Both the position numbers and the translations under genes were made by a program. 64,000 bases of DNA from NCBI GenBank assembly GCA_036873755.1, contig JAVTVY010025069.1, forward strand, positions 1 through 64,000. The letters run 5' to 3'. Numbering within the stretch: position 1 is the stretch's first letter; every line of letters starts with the position of its first letter. Below are positions 61,201-64,000 of the stretch, piece after piece. This DNA is from Hanleya hanleyi. Its lineage: Eukaryota > Mollusca > Polyplacophora > Lepidopleurida > Hanleyidae. The notes under the pieces were generated by a model. The model did not search any database, was not told the origin of the DNA, and saw only the letters and a program-made list of their open reading frames with translations.

Positions 61201-61626
61201 AATGCGCTTTCAACAAATATATACATTACCACAGCTATAAGGCATAGTTTTAGCGGTATAGAGATAAATTTTAGAGGGCGTGTAAAAGTTTCTGCAGGAG
61301 GGCTCAGTAGGCCTACCCTTCAGCATGTACAGTAAACCAAACGATTGAATTTTCGCTGACGCAAAGATGTCTAATTAGCCGACATGTGTATATTGACAGG
61401 CAAAGCACCGTCCCGTGAATTGGCGGTGAAATATGTGGATTATGTACGGTCATCCTCAGACGGATCATTCTACAACGGACTGTCTAAAGACAGGACAACT
61501 GAGGAAAACATGAAGATTTTGGATTTGTTTTACCAACGCCTCACTGACCAGGTTATGGAAAACCCTGACGACCACACATATCCCACCGAAAGTATACGTG
61601 CTGTTATTCAGAAGGATGTTGCTTGA
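25142..61626 (+). CDS. SABATH-like SAM-dependent methyltransferase, seven exons seen
   Basis: Seven exons with GT-AG borders join with matching phases into 981 nt (326 codons plus stop) from the first Met at 25,147. The family (Methyltransf_7) transfers a methyl group from S-adenosylmethionine, in plants to carboxyl groups of small acids; the animal substrate is not known to me. Visible signatures in order: SAM-binding FVIGDYGTADGG, IIYEDQPINDF, FYSQCLPPESID with CYATHWPS (substrate-pocket His-Trp), WENFLVHRAAELIPGG, YLISVSP, VRKAGL, and a C-terminal FYNGLSKDRT. About 40-60 N-terminal residues usual for the family must lie in an upstream exon I did not find. Introns are 156, 4848, 827, 10,237, 1684 and 17,747 bp and carry nearly all repeats between 25 and 61 kb. 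A likely AATAAA is at 61,810. No lesion is seen, so the gene is probably functional. Confidence 0.85.
25394..25492 (+). CDS. Methyltransferase exon b
   Basis: Acceptor TTCCACATTTCAG, donor CACG|GTCAGT. Encodes EFLRNKYGNELPIQIIYEDQ then PINDFKPLFLRVH, matching the family's E/D-x-P-x-NDF block. Intron a-b is only 156 bp. Confidence 0.85.
25548..25716. repeat. Hairpin repeat, copy 1 (intron 2)
   Basis: AATAATGTTTTCATAGGCG and CACGGTTAGTGTGG pair with their complements around TTAGGGCAAGAGCGAAGC/GCTCGCTCCCTAA. Flanking sequence to about 25,770 matches the flank of copy 2 in inverse orientation. Confidence 0.9.
26300..27068 (+). mobile_element. 3' end of a LINE (non-LTR retrotransposon), 5' truncated
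   Basis: Reads the C-terminal region of a LINE reverse transcriptase: LWGNTYPTHLNPLIILQKRA, IRVITSSNKRDHTQPLF, then in another frame STGPREWNKLPPNIK and a stop at about 26,800. It ends in an AATAAATCAAATCAAATC tail near 27,060, the simple-repeat 3' end typical of such elements. The missing 5' part and frame changes mark it as dead. Confidence 0.82.
27396..27661 (+). pseudogene. P2X7 C-terminal (ballast)-like exon, orphan
   Basis: ATG followed by an acidic Ser/Asp-rich stretch, then GGIQPYQFEPYGSDSDSD and RRGRLLNTDW, ending at a donor TTG|GTATGC. The QPYQFEP and LLNTDW blocks match the start of the zinc-binding cytosolic domain known from P2X7 and from many stand-alone invertebrate proteins. 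The cysteine-rich remainder that should follow (C-x-C-G-x-C) was not found nearby. This is either the first exon of a gene whose rest is lost, or a decayed copy. Confidence 0.6.
28287..28635 (-). pseudogene. THAP-domain gene fragment
   Basis: From an ATG at 28,635 the minus strand reads MPRRCVVGGCSFTTDDGVSI then HLWPKDEKIAANWTKFVRN, the first half of a THAP C2CH zinc-binding domain (Cys pair and the conserved Trp). The second half, ICSAHFDRN, lies in the +1 frame, and a TAG at about 28,451 precedes SFEDIYSVAVEFGYKPKLK and PTIKP, a usual THAP C-terminal flank. One frameshift and one nonsense codon make it a pseudogene. THAP domains bind DNA and occur in P-element-type transposases, fitting its position between two inverted hairpin repeats. 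Confidence 0.78.
29604..29825. repeat. Hairpin repeat, copy 2 (intron 2)
   Basis: Same family as 25,548-25,716 with an internal duplication of GGGCAAGGGCGAAGCCCGC. Its outer left flank (29,555-29,604) is the inverse of the right flank of copy 1, so the two copies bound a 3.8-kb segment symmetrically. Confidence 0.9.
30341..30488 (+). CDS. Methyltransferase exon c (substrate pocket)
   Basis: Acceptor GTTTATCCAG, donor GGAA|GTGAGA. Encodes MLPDTPSILEEFNNVFVLA, then SGTGFYSQCLPPESIDLIF and CYATHWPSR, aligning with the family's SFY...P..S.......S.HW block. The donor four bases into the apparent stop context is chosen because it joins in phase to exon d. Confidence 0.85.
30575..30622. repeat. (GTTT)n microsatellite with T tract
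   Basis: Five to six GTTT units followed by a run of T. Confidence 0.92.
31055..31305. repeat. 35-bp minisatellite, about 7 units, abutting an acceptor
   Basis: Unit TATGTTCTGAAGCAGCAAGA followed by TTGATGGGTTTGTGG. The last unit runs into the polypyrimidine tract of exon d (31,316). Confidence 0.95.
31316..31443 (+). CDS. Methyltransferase exon d
   Basis: Acceptor CTCTTTTATAG directly downstream of a 35-bp minisatellite, donor CCAG|GTGCAG. Encodes PGPLTDVLLSNNATGSERE, then QAAIDWENFLVHRAAELIPG, the family's F...R..EL.PGG helix; the second Gly comes from exon e. Confidence 0.85.
31657..33572. mobile_element. Foldback element, about 1.9 kb, with 400-bp inverted arms
   Basis: Begins GGTCCGTGTAACCTTGCAC and ends with the complement of GGTCCGTGCAACCTTGCAC. 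Arms are built of simple TTTTCAATTTTCGTTTTTCG-type repeats and continue inward through GTTATGATGTCACTT. AATTAT flanks both sides. No transposase is present; the interior holds no credible ORF. Confidence 0.8.
33590..34430. mobile_element. Foldback element, about 0.84 kb
   Basis: Inverted arms of about 105 bp share AGCGTGAACTTTCAACATTA and GCATATTACTTTTAGAAT. It begins within 20 bp of the end of the preceding foldback. Confidence 0.8.
34535..36025. mobile_element. Foldback element, about 1.5 kb, almost all inverted arm
   Basis: Outer ends TATAGACGACTTTCATAACC and its near-complement at 36,000-36,025. Arms of about 650-700 bp run to a short loop near 35,190-35,235. Both arms carry a TGACGTC site and the TTTTTCAAAAATGCGAAAGAC block. 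Confidence 0.82.
36184..36545. repeat. Inverted repeat pair with 40,622-40,990, left member
   Basis: Shares TCTGCCGGACTAT, GTCCGGCTTG, AAGATGGCGGCC and TACGCAAATGTGGG-type landmarks with the right member in reverse order (about 360 bp). Similarity stops abruptly outside CCGGACTAT on both sides, as for terminal inverted repeats of a 4.8-kb unit. Confidence 0.75.
36939..37280 (-). other. Hypothetical coding-like fragment
   Basis: A 113-codon minus-strand frame with protein-like composition (for example QVSGDGKLTRKLNGSHFDSS). No family was recognised with confidence. It lies inside the 36.2-41.0 kb inverted-repeat-bounded segment. Splice signals and homology are unproven; it could be a decayed exon. 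Confidence 0.2.
37620..37800 (-). repeat. Dispersed end-sequence repeat, copy in intron 4
   Basis: Related to 40,258-40,385 (minus) and 50,606-50,735 (plus): shared GTGCTA(A)T(A/T)CTG(T)TATAT, a hydrophobic reading frame, and GTGA(C)TGACTAGACGC. Confidence 0.55.
40258..40568 (-). other. Dispersed repeat with hydrophobic ORF (minus)
   Basis: A minus-strand frame 40,299-40,568 encodes a peptide with one strong membrane segment (IYTFVFLNLVLILLYGNGIG). Its last 125 bp recur at about 90% identity by eye in the Penelope-like element at 50,606-50,735. Function unknown; it may be a transposon end rather than a gene. Confidence 0.35.
40622..40990. repeat. Inverted repeat pair with 36,184-36,545, right member
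   Basis: Reverse-complement partner of the left member, with ATGGCGGCC and AAGCCGGACTCCCCCTC. Confidence 0.75.
41681..41790 (+). CDS. Methyltransferase exon e
   Basis: Acceptor CATACTGTAG, donor AAAG|GTTTGT. Encodes GYLISVSPADSVGYKELF then RCMADVWKDLVKEGIITK. Confidence 0.85.
42150..42420 (+). repeat. Dispersed repeat, copy 1 (+)
   Basis: GGGACCTGTCCAGGCC, a poly-C run, then GAGCTAGG.G..TGAAACTTA and TGACGTCA....TGACGTCATTTT. Further copies are at 57,075-57,480 and 61,915-62,500. Confidence 0.7.
42600..43215. mobile_element. Foldback element, about 0.6 kb (intron 5)
   Basis: Inverted arms of about 290 bp share GGCCCCAGAACAGG-like, AAGGCACTGA, GGGCCGTGAAGTAGTGCATT and TATGAAGATAAACGAT blocks around a short centre near 42,905. 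Confidence 0.85.
43475..43652 (+). CDS. Methyltransferase exon f
   Basis: Acceptor GTGCTTACAG. Encodes DEFRNIKYGGYLRSLDEV, then KDSNSVVRKAGLRLETLTEY and onward. Two in-phase donors exist: ACAG|GTATGT at 43,652 and AGTG|GTAAGA at 43,622. The second is the closer match to consensus and would drop ten residues, so alternative splicing is possible. Confidence 0.82.
44050..44128 (-). repeat. Terminal cassette of repeat II, left
   Basis: GTGATGCGGTCTGGTGGTGA then TGCGGTCGCGGGAG and AAGCTTCCGCGG. Same as in repeat I. Confidence 0.85.
44130..45350. repeat. NRF1-site tandem array, left arm of II
   Basis: About eight units of 150-165 bp, each with TGCGCATGCGC(A/G) (for example 44,282, 44,433, 44,594 and near 44,905, 45,055 and 45,213) and AGACGTTTTGG or CACGTTTTAGG landmarks. 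One copy near 44,750 is mutated to GCATGCACGG. Confidence 0.9.
45590..46690. repeat. About 180-bp satellite, left arm of II, six units
   Basis: GACAAACATGATAGGAAGTG recurs about every 181 bp (45,668 to 46,590). Units share TTGCGGTATGGTTGTTTGG and CGGTGAAATTTTTGG. More units are at 47,480-48,026 and 51,501-51,860. Confidence 0.92.
46790..47180. repeat. Nuclear-receptor-like and YY1-like short tandem repeats
   Basis: Two units with TTGACCTTTGACCTCGG (a DR1-type pair) are followed by three to four 37-bp units containing AGCCGCCATTTTCCAACATG. This block is absent from the right arm. Confidence 0.85.
48027..48679 (+). repeat. Direct repeat 1 of the Penelope-like element
   Basis: Starts GAGTAGTCCATAGTTTCGG and ends CTACTGTGGACTGCACCCTA. 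The near-complementary ends (AGTCCACAGT / ACTGTGGACT) are notable. Confidence 0.92.
49391..50328 (+). pseudogene. Penelope-like reverse transcriptase, frameshifted
   Basis: The first frame (to 49,915) reads WDFSTLYTTIPHQDL, then QHIGIPIGTNCAPLLADLYL and FTKRYIDDLLA, which hold the reverse-transcriptase palm blocks including the catalytic DD. The second frame (49,912-50,328) reads the thumb-side region SYLDLYLYKNE, RRLYDKRDDYNF, SNIPVGPAYGVYISRL and ends at a TAA. Loss of one base near 49,900 explains the switch. The start at 49,391 is a GTG and arbitrary; the N-terminal part and any GIY-YIG endonuclease are missing. The sequence style points to a Penelope-like rather than a LINE or LTR enzyme. 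The copy is dead. Confidence 0.82.
50844..51496 (+). repeat. Direct repeat 2 of the Penelope-like element
   Basis: Same length as repeat 1, with scattered substitutions (for example ATTTGCATAACTGGCT versus ATTTCAATAACTGGCT). Confidence 0.92.
51960..52400. repeat. NRF1/CRE block, left arm of II
   Basis: TGCGCATGCGCA at about 52,025 and 52,203, then GTGACGTCATCGGTGACGTA at about 52,368. The same sequence block occurs in repeat I (10,740-11,170). The mirror is 52,735-53,150. Confidence 0.85.
52400..52730. repeat. GC-rich centre of inverted repeat II
   Basis: Closely spaced arms carry (CCACCACCAACG)n, GACCTCACNNAGGTCA-type, CGGAAGCGGAAGTGACCTCA, GTTCACGTGACCGG-like and TGACCTTTGACCCC motifs. 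The loop is only about 30 bp (52,546-52,576). No gene occupies the centre. Confidence 0.88.
53250..54360. repeat. About 180-bp satellite, right arm of II, six units
   Basis: Inverted partner of the left-arm satellite; CACTTCCTATCATGTTTGTC recurs about every 180 bp. Confidence 0.92.
54590..56070. repeat. NRF1-site tandem array, right arm of II
   Basis: About nine units of 150-165 bp with GCGCATGCGCAGAATG. Some units are mutated to GCGTATGCGCAG (about 55,186) or GCCCATGCGCAG (about 55,500). Confidence 0.9.
56112..56194 (+). repeat. Terminal cassette of repeat II, right
   Basis: GGGACTACTTTCTGTCCGCGG, AAGCTT, then GACCGCATCACCACCAGACC and GCATCACCGCGGAGG. Confidence 0.85.
56358..58690. other. 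Intron 6, right of repeat II
   Basis: No gene is supported. It contains a dispersed repeat (57,075-57,480; GGGACCTGTCCAGGCC and a TGACTTCACAGTGACGTC pair) and otherwise single-copy-looking sequence. Small ORFs here show no recognisable domain. Confidence 0.55.
58976..60370. repeat. Diverged tandem array rich in AGGTCA half-sites
   Basis: Starts TATACGCCCGCCAAAAGGCG and GTCCGTCTGTCCGTC. Units of roughly 110-130 bp then repeat CAGGAAATCATT, TTTTTTGTG, a GATGTGTC and AGGTCAAAGGTCA-type sequences. GGTCACTGTGACC occurs at about 59,655, 59,770, 60,035 and 60,148. Confidence 0.85.
60371..61399. other. End of intron 6
   Basis: A repeat module (60,371-61,125) starts TATATGCCTGTCGAAGACG and ends GATATACGGGCGTATATTGA and GGGCTCTTG, the usual complementary end of the preceding family. 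No gene is seen before exon g. Confidence 0.5.
61400..61626 (+). CDS. Methyltransferase last exon g
   Basis: Acceptor TATTGACAG. Encodes GKAPSRELAVKYVDYVRSS, the FYNGLSKDRTTEENMKILD helix region and a C-terminus ending in VIQKDVA before TGA. Confidence 0.85.
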
Positions 61627-61809
61627 ACATAATGAAAACACATGTAACTTTGATGACATAGTTCGTCATAATTTGGACTAATATGCCTACATATTCGCAG
61701 AAATTGTGGATATATTACTGAATTTCTCACCATTCATGTAATTTCAATTTGATAGAACGAATTACGACTATATCACAACAGAGTCAATTGTGTTGATTAG
61801 CACGAAGAC

Positions 61810-61815
61810 AATAAA
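61810..61815 (+). terminator. Poly(A) signal of the methyltransferase
   Basis: AATAAA 184 bp past the stop codon, in AT-rich sequence. Confidence 0.6.
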
Positions 61816-61914
61816 TTTAATTGTATTTGCATGGATTCTACTGAATGTCTTCTTTATTTTACACTTACATCTATGGAATAGTATTTAGGGAATGTATTGA
61901 TCTTATTGATTTAA

Positions 61915-62500
61915 CCCTTTTTGGCCTGGGCTTTTTGGGACCTGTCTAGGCCTGGGGAGGGAAGGGGGGTGTAATGCCCCCCCCCTCCCTTAATTAGTTT
62001 ACTTACCCCTTGAGCTAGGGGACTGAAACTTACCACACTATACTCTTCGGTCTAGCCATACCAGAAAATGTAAAAAAAAAAAAAAAAATGGCAGCTACAT
62101 GTATGATGACGTCCAATGAAGTAATTTTGAAAAACGTCATATTTTGGTCGATTTTCCGGTCAGATTTTCCGATTTTTTTTATCTACGCAGTTTCTCGGCA
62201 AAAACGGCTTGATAAATTAGTAGATATTAATGTGATGTGAAATAAAATATTTTTTGTCAAATTTTCATCGCGAAAAAGCAGAAATTTTGAAGAAATCTGA
62301 AGAAAACATCACTTTTCTGGTACCCCACGTGGTCGCTATCTTCAATTTGTCCATAATCCTCTGCTCGGGGGATAATGCAGATAGGCTCAAAATGACCCCA
62401 ATATGATAAACTATAAAGTCACGGTGTTTGGAGTTTCAGCTCTCGATTTTTTTGTCGTTCCGGAGATAGCGCAGAAAGTTTGGTAGGAGATGGGGTTTGC
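61915..62500 (+). repeat. Dispersed repeat, copy 3 (+)
   Basis: GGGACCTGTCTAGGCCTGGG, a C run, A run and TGGTCGATTTTCCGGTCAG. Same family as 42,150-42,420. Confidence 0.7.
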
Positions 62501-64000
62501 CCACATTTCAAAATTCAAAAGGTTTCGAGGTTAGTGACGTCGCGTGTCTATAAGTTCTTTGAACATTGGAGATGGCCAGATATATCAAGGGAAGTTCGAC
62601 GTGGGAACATAGAAATTGGTTCGATAAAATGAAGATGACATACATGTGACAATGGTTGCACGTGCCAGTGGAGACGACATGGTCTCCCTTCTTCTATCCA
62701 GGGGGATAGAGTGCAAAACTAACACCTCTCTCAATATTATGTGTATCCAGGCAATACATATTATAAATATAGCAACGAGTTGCAATCCTCGGGTTGCAAG
62801 CACCCATGGCAACCAACGTACCAACAGTATTAGTTTTAGATCAGGAAGTCACCCTATTTGGCGAAACGTCATTTGTTTCGTTTTAGATCGAACATACACA
62901 ATCCGTCAATTCACAAAATTGGGTGCTTTTCATCTGAGAATTGCGAGAAAACTATTGAAGCTACATTGAAGTTGTTCACATATTTCCGAAAGAGCTGCTC
63001 TCGGATGCATGGCTGTACCTCCCATACTACTTGAGCTGTAGCCTGTACAAGATACCTTCCGTTCTTGACAAAATTCAAGATGGCGGCCAAACCACGTGTC
63101 CTAGGAGCAAAATTTTTGCATATTCGTGATCGCCATATCACAATGCATATATGTAGTCACTTTCCCCGTCCAAATCCGTTATTTGAAAATCCGACAATTT
63201 TGATAGGTCAATGGCGGCCATCTTAATTTACGGAGCAAAATAGAGATCTGAGAGCCCCAGATTCATCGATTATGTCTAACAAGTTTCGAATCAATCGGTC
63301 AAGTGGTTCCAGAGAAGAAGATCTTGGAATGTTTTTCGGTAAATCCAAGATGGCCGCCAACGATTCTAACCAATGGGCTTCTTCTTAGGGTATGCATTAA
63401 ACCGAAAGAGCCCCAACCACCATGTGAAGTTTCAGCTTCGACGATGCAGTAATATTGATTTTATAGAATGGACAAAATCTGGCGGAAAGAAAAATAAGAA
63501 TACCAATAATAAGAGGTTTGCACGCCTCTGGCTTGCAACCCTAATTACCGGTGTACCATTGAGTACCACGTTAAAGATCAGTGGGCAGCTGACCAGGGAT
63601 TCTTTTCTTCACACGCGAGAAATTCAGGAGTGTAGCTACAATATGTACATGTATCACATACGCGCGCTGTTCCCATCAGCTGGTATGAGCAAAACTATTT
63701 CGATATATTAATCTGAATGAAAATATATTTTTTAAAAAGGAACTGATACCAGGGACGTACAATTCTGAATGCATGGATAGAAGCGTCATGGATATGTTAC
63801 AATGAAAGCTTGTCAAGTGAAGGTGGAGCATCATATTATGCTGAACTGTAGTGATTGACCTATGTTGCAAACTCGGGCTCCTCACACCCACAACCATGCT
63901 TCAAGAATTTGGAATAAAGAAAGTATTGTGGAAATACACGAGATTGTTTCACATTCAATACATACAACTTTGACCATCCAGAAATTTAACGTATCTGAAA
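62500..64000. other. Right edge of the window, no gene supported
   Basis: Contains three short segments with AAGATGGCGGCC or AAGATGGCCGCC (about 63,079, 63,213, 63,349) typical of local dispersed repeats. Small ORFs (for example 62,646-62,969 and 63,373-63,711) show no recognisable domain or splice context. Confidence 0.5.

Overview
This window is repeat-dominated nuclear DNA from an animal, most likely a marine invertebrate. The signs are GT-AG introns of 0.16-17.7 kb, a SABATH-type methyltransferase of the animal kind, THAP and P2X7-C-like exons, a Penelope-like retroelement, a LINE tail, a Ty3/gypsy element and many foldback elements. I cannot name the species. I see no rRNA, tRNA, CRISPR array or bacterial gene.

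Layout. 1-3535: 3' end of a Ty3/gypsy LTR element (integrase C-terminus, a possible spliced third ORF, a 1.63-kb LTR). About 3.6-24.5 kb: giant composite inverted repeat I, axis near 14,505. Its arms consist of satellite blocks and end in a shared GTGATGCGGTC cassette. Each arm carries two three-finger C2H2 genes (A and B) fused to a conserved C-terminal domain. Only right-arm gene B (14,740-15,636) is an uninterrupted frame. The left arm is broken by a 4.26-kb insertion with terminal inverted repeats and by a 946-bp insertion flanked by TA. A 175-bp satellite and a direct duplication follow the right arm.

25.1-61.6 kb: one host gene on the + strand, a SABATH-like SAM-dependent methyltransferase, reconstructed here as seven exons with consistent phases (326 codons from the first Met seen). 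Its introns hold almost everything else. Intron 2 has a LINE tail, a P2X7-C-like exon and a THAP pseudogene between two inverted hairpin repeats. Intron 4 has at least three foldback elements and a 4.8-kb inverted-repeat-bounded segment. Intron 5 has a 0.6-kb foldback. Intron 6 (17.7 kb) contains giant inverted repeat II (43,884-56,357) and arrays of nuclear-receptor-like half-sites.

Inverted repeat II lacks the zinc-finger genes. It shares with repeat I the terminal cassette and the same kind of roughly 180-bp and 160-bp satellite units, so it looks like a gene-less relative. It was itself hit by a Penelope-like element (48,027-51,500; two 653-bp direct repeats, 8-bp target duplication CCTATAGG). 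The most interesting proposal is that I and II belong to one undescribed family of very long inverted-repeat elements. In that family the zinc-finger proteins could be element-encoded DNA-binding factors, and the arms are saturated with NRF1-like (TGCGCATGCGCA) and CRE-like (TGACGTCA) palindromes. The sequence relations are read directly; the functional link is inference.
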